A stretch of 64,000 bases of DNA from Halorubrum sp. 2020YC2 (GCF_018623055.1 NZ_CP076019.1:2666001-2730000), one strand, 5' to 3'; shown: positions 8,936 to 17,981, counted from the first letter of the stretch. Numbers and translations: made by a program. The notes: generated from the letters alone by a model not told the origin.

Positions 8936-9351
8936 GTGATCGATTGCGGGATGTCGGTGACTACCTCTAAAGCCCCGACCACTCGCTTATAAATAAGCCA
9001 TCGTAGATCGACGGCGACCACCGCCAAAGCCCCAGCCACTCGTTTTTAAATCGTTACTGCCGGATCGACGGCGACCACCTCCAAAGCCCCAGCCGCGAGG
9101 ACTCGCGCACCTCGCTGCGCGCTTCAGTCGCTCGCTTCGCTCGCTCCTTCCAGTGCTTACGTCGGTGTGCTTCGTCCTCGCGGCTGCCCCTTTGAGCCCC
9201 ACCCGACAGCACCGCGACCGCACCTCACGCCTCCCCAGCCTCGTCGGTCGCCGTCGCTTCGCTCGGCGACCGACTCCCTCGCGCGTGCTGGCTCGCGGCC
9301 TGTCGGCCGCTCGCAGGCACGCGCCGGCCGCGGAGGTACTAATTTATAAAT
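8929..9351 (-). repeat. Structured intergenic element, copy B, with two extra tail modules
   Basis: On the minus strand the core runs from the TTATAAAT box at 9344-9351 to CTGGGGCTTTGGAGG near 9080. Two further copies of the 3' module follow, each ending in a TTATAA-like box (TTTTTAAA at 9043-9050, TTATAAATAAG at 8987-8997, TTATAAG at 8930-8936). The period is about 57 bp. The second stem is GTCGGTCGCC/GGCGACCGAC, a compensated variant of copy E's GTCAGTCGCC/GGCGACTGAC. The third stem is CAGCCGCGAGGAC/GTCCTCGCGGCTG. The element fills the gap between the 2H phosphoesterase and P450 operons. No protein-like frame is convincing in it. Confidence 0.8.
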
Positions 9352-9370
9352 GAACTACCGTCGGGATCGG

Positions 9371-9580
9371 CTACGCGTCGTCGACCGCGTTCCGCTCCTC
9401 GACCGCGTGATGCGGCCCCACCGGCCCGTGCGTCGGGCAGACGCCGGCGATTGGGGTCGCGTTGAGACAGCAGGCGCGCTGTTGGCCCGCGACGAGGCCC
9501 CGCGAGAGGGGGTCGCCGCAGCGGGCGCAGTAGGCGTCGTCGCTCGCGTTCTCGGGACTCGCCTCGTCGGCGCCCGCCAT
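9371..9580 (-). CDS. Small zinc-finger protein
   Basis: A 69-residue protein with clustered cysteines: CARCGD (about 18-23), a CC pair (about 37-38) and CPTHG (about 48-52). These could bind one zinc ion. It starts 3 nt after the stop of the P450 gene on the same strand and must share its transcript. Small zinc-finger proteins of this kind are common in haloarchaea and mostly uncharacterised. A role in assembly or regulation of the P450 is only a guess from position. Confidence 0.75.
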   Translation of the reverse strand: MAGADEASPENASDDAYCARCGDPLSRGLVAGQQRACCLNATPIAGVCPTHGPVGPHHAVEERNAVDDA

Positions 9581-9583
9581 CCC

Positions 9584-10978
9584 TCAGCGCTCGCGGATCC
9601 GCATCGGCACCGGGTGGTTCGGGTGCATCGTCAGCGACCCGCGCAGGGACAGATCCGGTCCCTCGTAGTCGAGTTCGAACCGCGAGCAGACGGTCGCGAG
9701 GATGACCTTCGCTTCGAGCAGCGAGAGCGCCTTCCCGATACAGTGGCGCGGGCCGCCGCCGAACGGGAAGAACGCGAACCGGGGGCGCTGGCTGCGTCGC
9801 TCGGGCGTCCAGCGGTCGGGGTCGAACGCCTCGGGGTCGTCGTACCACCGCTCGGACCGGTGGACGACCCACTGCGAGACCATCAGCGCCGACCCCTCTG
9901 GGATCCGGTACCCCCCCAGTTTCACGTCGAGCTTCGGCTCGCGGAAGAGGGTGTAGACGGGCGGGTACAGCCGCATCGACTCGTTGAGGACGCGCTCGGT
10001 GTACTCCATCCCACGGGCGTCGGCCGCGGTCGGGAGGCCGTCGGTCGTCGCTTCTATCGCCTCGCGCTCGACCCGCTCGCGGGCCTCCGGGTGGTTCGAG
10101 AGGAGGTAGAACGCGTAGGTGAGCGCGAGCGCGGTGGTGTCGTGGCCGGCGAGGAGCATCGTCACCAGCTCGTCGCGGAGGTTCTCGTCGGTCTGCTCGC
10201 CGCGGTCGCGGGCGCGGAGCAGGACGGAGAGCAGGTCCATCGGGAGGTCGGCGTCAGGGTCGCCAGGCGGTCCGCGGACCCCGGTCCCGTCCGGGCCGGC
10301 GGGGTCGACGCTCGGGTCGCGCTCCGTGCCGCGACGGCGGGCGACGATGTCGTCGATCACCGATTCGAGCGTGTCGATCGCGGCGTCGAACTCGCGGTTC
10401 TCGCGGGTCGGCACCCAGTCCGGGATCAGGTAGCGGCGCGGGTCCGGCTCGAACCGGGCGCCGAGCGGTTCGAGGTTCTCCTGAACCGTCTTCACCTCCT
10501 CGTCGGTGACGTCGGCGCCGAACATCGCCGTGACGATTATCTTCACCGTGAGCCGCGCCAGCTCCAACTGGAGGTCGACGACGTCGCCGTCCTGCCAGTC
10601 CGCGACGTGGGACTCGGCGTGGTCGGCCATCACGCCGTCGAGCGCGCCGATCCGGCGGTTGTGGAACGCGGGGTTCGCCAGCTTCCGCTGGCGCTGCCAC
10701 GTCTCGCCGTCGCTCATGAGGAGGCCGTCTCCGAGCAGCGCGTCCATCGCGTCGTCGCCGAACTGCGGCTTCCGGTAGCGCTCGGCGTCGGCAACGAGGA
10801 CGCGCTCGACGTCGGTGGGGTTCGTGAGCAGGTACGTCTCGCGGGGCCCGAGGTCGAGCCGCACCACGTCGCCGTAGCTGTCGGCGCAGGCGCGCAGGAA
10901 GCCGAACGGGTCGTCCGCGAACTGGCGACCGTTGCCGAACAGGGGGTCGCCCATCGGTCCGGGCGGCGTAACGGACAT
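9584..10978 (-). CDS. Cytochrome P450
   Basis: A 464-residue soluble haem-thiolate monooxygenase. The oxygen-binding I-helix motif AGHDTTA is near residue 278. The ExxR of the K-helix (ESMR) is near 333. The haem-binding loop FPFGGGPRHCIGK has its Cys ligand near 412. No N-terminal anchor is present. Haloarchaea carry a P450 of this type (CYP174 is the family I recall), with unknown substrate; a carotenoid or lipid is a reasonable guess. No ferredoxin or reductase gene is adjacent, so electrons must come from elsewhere. It is the first gene of a two-gene unit with the zinc-finger protein. Confidence 0.93.
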   Translation of the reverse strand: MSVTPPGPMGDPLFGNGRQFADDPFGFLRACADSYGDVVRLDLGPRETYLLTNPTDVERVLVADAERYRKPQFGDDAMDALLGDGLLMSDGETWQRQRKLANPAFHNRRIGALDGVMADHAESHVADWQDGDVVDLQLELARLTVKIIVTAMFGADVTDEEVKTVQENLEPLGARFEPDPRRYLIPDWVPTRENREFDAAIDTLESVIDDIVARRRGTERDPSVDPAGPDGTGVRGPPGDPDADLPMDLLSVLLRARDRGEQTDENLRDELVTMLLAGHDTTALALTYAFYLLSNHPEARERVEREAIEATTDGLPTAADARGMEYTERVLNESMRLYPPVYTLFREPKLDVKLGGYRIPEGSALMVSQWVVHRSERWYDDPEAFDPDRWTPERRSQRPRFAFFPFGGGPRHCIGKALSLLEAKVILATVCSRFELDYEGPDLSLRGSLTMHPNHPVPMRIRER

Positions 10979-11106
10979 ACGATTTCTGGGGGTTGAGCGG
11001 TGTTAAACGTTCGGCGGGAGGAAGAAAATCGACCGAACGAGGCGGGCGACGGGCGGGCGTCGAGACGGGAACAGTCGGAGGAACGGGGGCGTCGGGACGC
11101 GAGACG

Positions 11107-12729
11107 TTACCGCGCGTCCAGCTGTTCGACGCGGGCGATCAGCTCGTCGACGGCCGCCTCCTGGTCGTCGGTGGCGTCGACGATGCGCTCGGTCGCGTCC
11201 TCGGTGCGGTCGGAGCGCTCGCGGACCGCCTCCAGCGACGAGGTGAGCTCCTCGACGGTCGCGGCCTGGTCGTCGGTGGTGCGCGCGACCTCCGCGACGC
11301 CGGCGGCCGCCTCGTCGACCGCGTCGGCGATCTCTTCGAGGGAGTCGAGCACCGTCTCGATCTCGGTGCCCGCGTCCTCGATGCGGTCGTGGGAGCGCTC
11401 GACGGCGGTCGTGGTCTCCGCGGACTGCGCCTGTAGCTTGTCGAGGCTCTCCGTGATCTCCTCGGTGTAGCCGCGGGTCTCGTCCGCGAGCTTTTTCACC
11501 TCCTCCGCGACGACCGCGAAGCCGTCGCCGCCCTCGCCGGCGCGGGCGGCCTCGATGTTGGCGTTCAACGCGAGCAGGTTGGTCTGCTCGGCCACGTCGG
11601 AGATGACCTCGATGACCTCCTCGATGTCGTCCATCCGCTCGGAGAGCGCGCCGACGCTCTCGACCAGCTCGTCGCCGATCTCGACGACGTCCTCGGTCGC
11701 CGCGCGGGCGTCCTCGCTGGCGTCTAACCCCTCGTCGGCGGCGTCGGCGGCCGCGACCGCGGCGGAGTCGACCTCGTCGGCCGTCGCGGCCACCTCCTCC
11801 ATCCCAGCGGAGAACGACTGCATCTCGGAGACGCTCTCTTCGAGGAGCTCGTTCTGCTCGTCGACGTTCTCCGCGATGTCGGCGGCCGCGGCGCTCGCCT
11901 CGTCGACGGTGCCGTCGAGGTCGCGCGCCTTCTCGTGGACGCTCTCTGAGAGGTCCTCGAGGTTCTCGGCCATCTCGTTGACGACGCCGATGACGCTCAA
12001 CAGCTCCTCGTCGAGGACCTCGCACTCCTCGCGGCAGACGGCGCGGGCCTCCAAGTTCCCCTCCCCGATCTCCTCGGCCGTGGTGCGGATCTCGGAGACC
12101 AGCTCCTTCGTCGCGTCGCGCTCGTTGACGTTCTCCGTGCGGTCGACGACGACCTCGGTGACGCCGACGAGCTCGCCGCTGTCGTCGTACATCGGCGTCG
12201 CGGTGAACTCGATGTGCTTCTCGTCGCCGTGGCGGTCCAACATTGTGCTGGTGTCGCGGTAGCGCGTCCGGGCAGAGTCGCAGCGCTCCACGCCGTACAC
12301 CTCGTCGGCGTCCTCGGGCGCGTTGAGCACCTTGTCAGCGAGGGTGTCGGCCCGGCGCCCGTCGGGGTAGAACAGCTCGGAGACGTGCCCGTGGCCGATC
12401 GCGTCCTCGCGCTCGCTCCCGGTGAGCGAGACGATGGACTCGTTCCACTCCGCGACGTTGCCGTCGGCGTCGAGGATGAACATCGGGACGCTCGTGGCGT
12501 CGAACACCTGCTGGAAGCCCGCCCGGGCCAGCGTCTCGGCGCGGTCGACGCCCGTTTCTTCGGTGATCTCGTACTCCTCGCCCTCGGTTTCGGCGTCCGT
12601 TTCCTCGCTGCCCGCTCCCGGACCAACGTCGCTCCCGGCGTCGTCGACGACGACGCCCCCGTCCGGGACCGACTGCGAGTCCCGGTCTCGACCGAACACG
12701 CGCCGGAAGAGCCCCTGAAGTCCCGTCAT
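11107..12729 (-). CDS. Soluble chemotaxis transducer (PAS + MCP signalling domain)
   Basis: A 540-residue methyl-accepting chemotaxis transducer with no transmembrane segment, so it should sense a cytoplasmic cue. An acidic head (1-50) is followed by a PAS domain (about 60-190, [22 protein letters not shown]). A long coiled coil ends in the conserved hairpin tip ([32 protein letters not shown], about 380-415) that contacts CheA and CheW. I chose the ATG at 12729; a TTG seven codons upstream is less likely. No other chemotaxis gene is nearby. It is divergent from uvrC. Confidence 0.9.
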   Translation of the reverse strand: MTGLQGLFRRVFGRDRDSQSVPDGGVVVDDAGSDVGPGAGSEETDAETEGEEYEITEETGVDRAETLARAGFQQVFDATSVPMFILDADGNVAEWNESIVSLTGSEREDAIGHGHVSELFYPDGRRADTLADKVLNAPEDADEVYGVERCDSARTRYRDTSTMLDRHGDEKHIEFTATPMYDDSGELVGVTEVVVDRTENVNERDATKELVSEIRTTAEEIGEGNLEARAVCREECEVLDEELLSVIGVVNEMAENLEDLSESVHEKARDLDGTVDEASAAAADIAENVDEQNELLEESVSEMQSFSAGMEEVAATADEVDSAAVAAADAADEGLDASEDARAATEDVVEIGDELVESVGALSERMDDIEEVIEVISDVAEQTNLLALNANIEAARAGEGGDGFAVVAEEVKKLADETRGYTEEITESLDKLQAQSAETTTAVERSHDRIEDAGTEIETVLDSLEEIADAVDEAAAGVAEVARTTDDQAATVEELTSSLEAVRERSDRTEDATERIVDATDDQEAAVDELIARVEQLDAR

Positions 12730-12872
12730 GTCTGCGTTACTGTCTGCCAACCGGCATCATAAACCGCACGTCCCGGTACTCACGTTTGATAATCCGAGTC
12801 ACAGCGAGGACACGGGCGCGCCTCGCCCCGCAGCGTTCAATGGCGTCGGGCGGTTACGACGACCGAGGACCG

Positions 12873-14648
12873 ATGGACGCCGACGCGGTGCGCGAGCGGG
12901 CCGGAGACCTTCCGACGGAGCCGGGGGTCTACCAGTTCCGAGCGGGCGAGACGACGCTGTACGTCGGCAAGGCGCTCGACCTCCGCGACCGGGTGCGGTC
13001 GTACGCGGACCCCCGCTCGGGCCGCATCCGCGGGATGGTCGAGCGCGCCGACCGGATCGAGTTCGCGGTCACCGACACGGAGACGCAGGCGCTCCTCTTG
13101 GAGGCGAACCTCATCAAGCGGCTGCGGCCGCGGTACAACGTCCGACTGAAGGACGACAAGTCGTACCCGCTCGTGGCCTTCTCGGACCACGAGGTCCCCA
13201 GAATCGAGGTGACCCGCGACCCCGAGGCGGGCGCGGTCGCGTACGGCCCGTTCACCGACGTGGGGCGCGTCGAGACGGTGGTGAAGGCGGTCCGCGACGA
13301 GTACCTGCTGCGGGGCTGCTCGGACCACAAGTACGAGGGGCGCGACCGGCCCTGCCTCGACTACGAGATGGGCATCTGCTCGGCGCCGTGCACCGGCGAG
13401 ATATCCACGGAGAGCTACGCCGAGGACGTGGCGGCCGCGCGGCGCTTCTTCGAGGGCGAGACCGGCGCCCTCGCGGACCCCCTGCGGCGCCGGATGGAGG
13501 CCGCGGCGGAGGCGAACGAGTTCGAGCGCGCCGCGAACCTCCGCGACCGCCTCGAAGCCGTCGAGGCGTTCCACGGCGAGGGCGGCGAGGCCGTCAGCGA
13601 CCGGAGCGACGACCGCACCGTCGACGTGCTGGCGGCCGCGGTGGAGGGCGACGCCGCCCGCGTGGCCCGGCTCCACAGCGAGCGCGGCCAGTTGGTCGAC
13701 CGGACTCGGCACCGACTCGACGCGGCGGCGGTGGAGGAGGGGTCGACCGGCGGCGAGGGGTCCGGAAGCCCCGACGCCAACACCCCCGCGGCCGTCCTCG
13801 CGGCGTTCCTCGCGCAGTACTACGCCGAGCGGGAGTTCCCGGACGCGGTCCTCCTCGCCGAGCAACCCGCCGATCCGGACGTGGTCGACTGGCTGGAGGG
13901 CGAGGGGGTGGCGGTCCGGGTCCCGGGCGCCGGCCGCGATGCGAAGCTGGTCGAACTCGCCCTCAAGAACGCCCGGAAGCGCGGGGGTCGCGACGACCCC
14001 GTGGGCGCGCTGGGCGAGCGGCTCGGAATCGCCCGCCCCGACCGGATCGAGGGGTTCGACGTGAGCCACGCGCAGGGGACCGCCGTCGTCGGCTCCGACG
14101 TGTGCTTCGTCGACGGGAGCGCGGAGACCGCCGACTACCGGCGGAAGAAGCTCACCGAGCGCAACGACGACTACGCGAACATGCGGGAGCTGATCCGGTG
14201 GCGCGCCGAGCGCGCGCTCGCCGGCGAGGACGACCGCCCGGATCCCGACCTCCTCCTGATCGACGGCGGCGAGGGCCAGCTGGGCGCCGCTCGCGACGCG
14301 CTCGCGGAGACGGGCTGGGACGTGCCCGTCGTCGCCCTCGCCAAGGCGGAGGAGCTGGTCGTCACCCCGACCGGCACCCGGCGGTGGGACGACGACGCGC
14401 CCGAACTCCACCTGCTCCAGCGCGTGCGCGACGAGGCGCACCGCTTCGCGGTCTCCTACCACCAGACCGTCCGCGACGAGGTGAAGACGGTCCTCGACGA
14501 CGTGCCCGGCGTCGGTCCCCAGACCCGCCGCCGGCTCCTCCGGCGGTTCGGCTCGGTCGAGAGCGTCCGGGACGCCTCCCGCGAGGACCTCACCGACGTC
14601 GACGGCGTCGGGGGCGCGACCGCCGAGACGCTCCGCGAACGCTTATAA
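12873..14648 (+). CDS. uvrC: Excinuclease ABC subunit C
   Basis: A 591-residue UvrC, which makes both incisions in nucleotide excision repair with UvrA and UvrB. The GIY-YIG nuclease domain is at about 10-90 ([19 protein letters not shown]). A cysteine cluster is near 150-170 ([11 protein letters not shown]...CSAPC). The UVR motif that binds UvrB is near 205-235. The RNase H-like second nuclease domain starts around [10 protein letters not shown] (about 395). A C-terminal helix-hairpin-helix pair ([25 protein letters not shown]) follows. I chose the ATG at 12873; the ATG at 12840 is also in frame. The final codons CGC TTA TAA lie in the opening TTATAAATA box of repeat copy C. Confidence 0.95.
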   Translation: MDADAVRERAGDLPTEPGVYQFRAGETTLYVGKALDLRDRVRSYADPRSGRIRGMVERADRIEFAVTDTETQALLLEANLIKRLRPRYNVRLKDDKSYPLVAFSDHEVPRIEVTRDPEAGAVAYGPFTDVGRVETVVKAVRDEYLLRGCSDHKYEGRDRPCLDYEMGICSAPCTGEISTESYAEDVAAARRFFEGETGALADPLRRRMEAAAEANEFERAANLRDRLEAVEAFHGEGGEAVSDRSDDRTVDVLAAAVEGDAARVARLHSERGQLVDRTRHRLDAAAVEEGSTGGEGSGSPDANTPAAVLAAFLAQYYAEREFPDAVLLAEQPADPDVVDWLEGEGVAVRVPGAGRDAKLVELALKNARKRGGRDDPVGALGERLGIARPDRIEGFDVSHAQGTAVVGSDVCFVDGSAETADYRRKKLTERNDDYANMRELIRWRAERALAGEDDRPDPDLLLIDGGEGQLGAARDALAETGWDVPVVALAKAEELVVTPTGTRRWDDDAPELHLLQRVRDEAHRFAVSYHQTVRDEVKTVLDDVPGVGPQTRRRLLRRFGSVESVRDASREDLTDVDGVGGATAETLRERL

Positions 14649-14954
14649 ATAGATCCGCGGTGGCGCGTGCCGGCGGGCGGCCGGAGCGGAGCGGAGGCCG
14701 CGAGTCGCACGCGCGAGGGAGTCGCTGGCGCCGACGGCGCCAGCGACGAGGCTGGGGTGGTGTGAGGTGCGGTTGCGGTGCGGTCGGGGCGGGACTCAAA
14801 GGGGCAGCCGCCGAGGCGGGCGAAGCACGACGACGCAAGCACCGCAGGGAGCGAGTGAAACGAGCGACCGAGGAGCGCAGCGAGCGTGCGCCCGCCTCGG
14901 CGGCTGGGGCTTTGGAGGTGGTCGTCGCCGATCCACGGTTGGATATTTATAAAT
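14643..14954 (+). repeat. Structured intergenic element, copy C
   Basis: This is the cleanest copy, framed by TTATAAATA (14643-14651) and TTATAAAT (14947-14954). Stem 1 is GCGCGTGC/GCACGCGC with an inner GCGGCC/GGCCGC. Stem 2 is GTCGCTGGCGCC-GAC-GGCGCCAGCGAC, perfect over 12 bp with a 3-nt loop. Stem 3 is CAGCCGCCGAGGCGGGCG with CGCCCGCCTCGGCGGCTG, perfect over 18 bp and different in sequence from the other copies. The box at the left end supplies the stop codon of uvrC. The box at the right end is placed to serve as the TATA box of thpR. Confidence 0.85.
14944..14954 (+). promoter_or_regulatory. Probable thpR promoter inside the right edge of copy C
   Basis: TATTTATAAAT is 26-36 nt before the thpR ATG at 14980, the normal TATA distance for a leaderless gene. 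The repeat element thus appears to supply the promoter of the next gene. Confidence 0.55.
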
Positions 14955-14979
14955 CGTCTCCTGTAACGCCTCACCCGTA

Positions 14980-15561
14980 ATGCGAGCGTTCTTCGCCGTC
15001 GACCTCCCGGACTCGCTCGCGCCGGCCGTCGCGGACGCGCAGGCCCCCTTCGCGGACGCGTCCGGCGTCAACCCGGTCGACCCCGAGCAGGCGCACGTGA
15101 CGCTGAAGTTCCTCGGTGACATTCCCGAAACAGCCGAGAGCGACCCTGAAACTCCCACCGTCGACGACGTGATCGCGGCCGGCGAGCGCGCGGTCGACCG
15201 CGCCGGCGTCGCCCCGTTTAAATGCGCGGTCGCCGGCCTCGGCGTCTTCCCGAACCGCGAGTACATCTCCGTCGTCTGGACCGGCGTCGACCGCGGCGGC
15301 CACGAACTGACCGCGCTCCACGAGGCCCTCGAAGCGGAGACGACCGCGCTCGGCGTCGCCCCGGCCGACCACGAGTTCACGCCGCACGTGACGCTGGCCC
15401 GGGTCGAGAACGCGACCGGGGCCGGGGCGGTCCGGGACGCGCTCGACGCCGGGGACCCGACGGTCGGGTCGTTCTCGGTCGACGAGATCCGACTGCTGAA
15501 ATCGACGCTGACCGAGTCGGGACCGGAGTACGCCGTCGTCCGAGAGTTCGGCCTCGGGTGA
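14980..15561 (+). CDS. thpR: RNA 2',3'-cyclic phosphodiesterase
   Basis: A 193-residue 2H phosphoesterase of the ThpR/LigT group. Its two catalytic motifs are HVTLKFLG (about residue 39) and HVTLARV (about 135). The N-terminus (MRAFFAVDLPD) is characteristic. The enzyme hydrolyses 2',3'-cyclic phosphates left on RNA ends and may also join 2'-5' RNA. A short Asp/Glu/Thr-rich insertion lies near 50-60. It stands alone here. Its likely promoter is the edge of repeat copy C. Confidence 0.93.
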   Translation: MRAFFAVDLPDSLAPAVADAQAPFADASGVNPVDPEQAHVTLKFLGDIPETAESDPETPTVDDVIAAGERAVDRAGVAPFKCAVAGLGVFPNREYISVVWTGVDRGGHELTALHEALEAETTALGVAPADHEFTPHVTLARVENATGAGAVRDALDAGDPTVGSFSVDEIRLLKSTLTESGPEYAVVREFGLG

Positions 15562-15612
15562 GGCGAGCCGACGCGCGCCCCGAGTCGATTCTCACCGCTG
15601 ATAGCCGCGGCC

Positions 15613-15627
15613 GTACGTTTAACGTAC
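15613..15627. promoter_or_regulatory. Inverted repeat over the promoter of the HEAT-repeat gene
   Basis: GTACGTT-T-AACGTAC is a perfect 7-bp inverted repeat with a 1-nt centre. It overlaps an AT-rich box (GTTTAAC) 23-37 nt before the ATG at 15650. A repressor bound there would cover the TATA element. The cognate regulator is unknown. Confidence 0.4.
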
Positions 15628-15649
15628 CGGATCGGTGAGGGGATCACAG

Positions 15650-17101
15650 ATGGACGACGGGCCGCGAACGGCGGGAGGCGCGGGGTCGACGGAGAGCGGC
15701 GGCGCCGGGCGCGACGGCGACGGCGCTTCCGACGGGGGCGACCCGCCCGACCGCGACGCCGCTCCCGACCGCGGACGCACGGACGGGGGTCGCCCCCCGG
15801 CGGTGGCGCGGCTCGACCGGCGGTTCGACGCGTCGACGCGACGCAAGGCGGCGGAGGCGCTCGGCAGCCCCTCCAGTTCGATGAGCGCCGACGCGGACCG
15901 GATCGTCGAGGCGCTGTTCGCGACCGCGCTCGACGACCCAGACGAGGCCGTCCGCGCGGCGGCGATAGAGTCGCTGTACTTCCACGGCGACGACCACGTC
16001 GATCGGCTGGCCCGGCGGATCGCAGAGCGGGAGGGCGACGAGACGTTCGCCGGGTGGCTGGGACGCGACCGGGCCGCGTATCGGATGGTCGGGGCGACCG
16101 GGCTGGCGGCCGTCGGCGGCGCGGACGCCGCCCCCCGGCTCCGCGAGGCGTTCGACGACGACGACGCGCGGGTCCGCGCCCGGGCCGTCAGGGGGTACGC
16201 GCGGGCCGGCGGCGAGTCGGTCGAGGCGGTCCGCCCGCTGGTGAACGTGCCGAACGGCCTCGTGCGCGGCGCCGCGGCCGACGCGCTCGTCGAGATGGAC
16301 ACCGACGACGCGGTCGAACTGCTCGCGCTCGCGGCGCGGCGCGGGAACGAGCGGCTCCGGCTCACCGCGGTCGACCGACTGGGCGAACTCGGCCGGCGGG
16401 ACGCCACCGGCGTGCTGCTCGGCTCGCTCGGGGACCCCGCGGCGGGGGTGCGTCGGACGGCCGCCGAGTCCGTCGCGACGGTCGTCGCGGAGGCGGACGC
16501 GGTCCCCGCGGGCGACGTGCGCGACCGGGTCCTGACCGAGCGCCCCTTCGAGGCCGACGGGGCGCTCGCGGCGTTCCGCGCGGTCGCCGCGGAGCGGACG
16601 GCCGCCGATCGGACCACCGGCGACCGGACGGCGGGTGACGGGGGCGAGTCGCGGGGACGCGTCGACGCCGACACGAGGCGGTACGCGGCGTGGCTGTACT
16701 GCGAGTGCCTCGAAGCGGCCGACCCAGGCGCGGCCGACCGGTCGGCGGCGGTCGAGTGGCTGATCGACGCGCTCGACCACCGCGACCGGCTGGTAGCGGA
16801 CCTCGCAGCCGCCTACCTGCCGCGGATCGTCTCGGCGGACGCGACCGAGGAAGGCCCCTCGGACGCCGTGACCGAAAGGGATCCCTCGGACGCCGTGACC
16901 GAGTCCCCGCTCGGCGTCGACGTCGAGCGGCGGCTCCGGTCGCTCGCGGGCGACGGGGCCGCCTCCGAGAGCGCTCGCGAGCGCGCCAGGGCGGTGTTGC
17001 GGCGGTTCAAGCGGGCCGTCGTCGAGGCGGCCGCGGAGCGCCACGTCGAGTACGTCTACGTCCGCTGGCCCGCGGACTACACGGAGAGCTACGAGGAGTG
17101 A
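15650..17101 (+). CDS. HEAT-repeat protein
   Basis: A 483-residue protein made of tandem PBS-lyase-type HEAT repeats, for example DDPDEAVRAAAIESLYFHG, DDDARVRARAVRGYARAGG and GDPAAGVRRTAAESVATV (about residues 85-300). A charged, glycine-rich head of about 50 residues precedes them. Such alpha-solenoids are protein-binding scaffolds; no catalytic residues are visible. The C-terminus ends in an unusual HVEYVYVRWPADYTESYEE tail. A short duplicated segment (SDAVTE..PSDAVTE, near 405-425) comes from a DNA direct repeat. The ATG at 15650 is preferred to the GTG at 15635. Confidence 0.82.
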   Translation: MDDGPRTAGGAGSTESGGAGRDGDGASDGGDPPDRDAAPDRGRTDGGRPPAVARLDRRFDASTRRKAAEALGSPSSSMSADADRIVEALFATALDDPDEAVRAAAIESLYFHGDDHVDRLARRIAEREGDETFAGWLGRDRAAYRMVGATGLAAVGGADAAPRLREAFDDDDARVRARAVRGYARAGGESVEAVRPLVNVPNGLVRGAAADALVEMDTDDAVELLALAARRGNERLRLTAVDRLGELGRRDATGVLLGSLGDPAAGVRRTAAESVATVVAEADAVPAGDVRDRVLTERPFEADGALAAFRAVAAERTAADRTTGDRTAGDGGESRGRVDADTRRYAAWLYCECLEAADPGAADRSAAVEWLIDALDHRDRLVADLAAAYLPRIVSADATEEGPSDAVTERDPSDAVTESPLGVDVERRLRSLAGDGAASESARERARAVLRRFKRAVVEAAAERHVEYVYVRWPADYTESYEE

Positions 17102-17150
17102 AGGGGGGGAGCTACGAGGAGCGAAGAGAGGGAGGCGAGACCGGCGAGCC

Positions 17151-17981
17151 CTACGGCCGCCGGACGAACCGCCCGTCGTCGACCGCGACCGTCAGGTCGA
17201 TCGTCTCGTCGAGGAGGTTCAGGACGGTGGCGACGTTGCGGTCGGCGTCGGCGTCGACGTACAGCTGTAACGCGCCGCGGGCGTCCGCGAGGCGCGCGGC
17301 GAGCATGCGGACGAACGCGACCGCCTGCTCGACGTCGAAGGCGGCGACGATCTGGCCGAAGACGCTCACCTCCAGCGAGACGCGCTCGCCGGGCTGGTGG
17401 TTGGCGTCGAGGATGCGCGAGACGGTCTCCCCGACCTCGTCGGGGGAGAGGCGCGGGTCGAGTTCGACGATCTCGACGTCGAGCCCCTCGAAGTCGACGT
17501 CCGCCGTCGCCTCGAACTCGTACTCGCCGGTGGAGACGATCACCGTCCGTCGGGGCCACGACGCGAGGCGCTCGTCGAGCGCGCGGACCAGCCGCTCCGG
17601 CGTGGGCGTCACGGCGACGACGAGCCCCGCGGCGCCGTGGAAGTGAGTCCGGAGCGCGTCGACCTCCTCGTCGGTCGCCGGCGCGTCGACCCGGACGACC
17701 CCGTCCCAGCCCAGCCGGTCGGCCACGTGGACCCCGTCGGCTATCCGGTCGGTCACGTGGTCGTGGAGGTGCGCTTTGAACTCGTCGACCGCGCCGTCGG
17801 TGTCGTAGGCGGTCTTGGCGGTGGCGCAGTACGGGCAGTCCCAGCTCACGCGGAAGTCCGACTTCGAGAGCGCGTCCGAGTGGTGCGCGAGCAGGTGCGA
17901 CCCGGTCACCTCGGCCATCTCCGACCGGTCCCGCGTCCACGCGACGAACCCGCACCGGTCACACGCCCAGCGGCTCACCAT
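17151..17981 (-). CDS. Haloarchaeal protein: C2H2-like zinc domain plus RecA-like domain without Walker A
   Basis: A 276-residue protein. The head has two Cys pairs with distal His residues (CDRCGF...SHLLAHH, about 7-34; CPYC...HLHDH, about 50-80), suggesting two zinc fingers. The rest resembles the haloarchaeal DUF7504-type fold related to RecA: AAGLVVAVTPTPERLV and RTVIVSTGEYEFEA are strand-like, then FEGLDVEIVELDPRLSPDEVGE. No P-loop is seen, so ATPase activity is unlikely. A regulatory role is plausible but unproven. The ATG at 17981 is preferred; an upstream start at 18020 is possible. Confidence 0.7.
   Translation of the reverse strand: MVSRWACDRCGFVAWTRDRSEMAEVTGSHLLAHHSDALSKSDFRVSWDCPYCATAKTAYDTDGAVDEFKAHLHDHVTDRIADGVHVADRLGWDGVVRVDAPATDEEVDALRTHFHGAAGLVVAVTPTPERLVRALDERLASWPRRTVIVSTGEYEFEATADVDFEGLDVEIVELDPRLSPDEVGETVSRILDANHQPGERVSLEVSVFGQIVAAFDVEQAVAFVRMLAARLADARGALQLYVDADADRNVATVLNLLDETIDLTVAVDDGRFVRRP

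Noticed and set aside
14590-14974. Short frames within the repeat elements (similar peptides in several copies)
   Set aside because: They differ in frame and end between copies, while base-paired stems are preserved, so structure and not protein is under selection.
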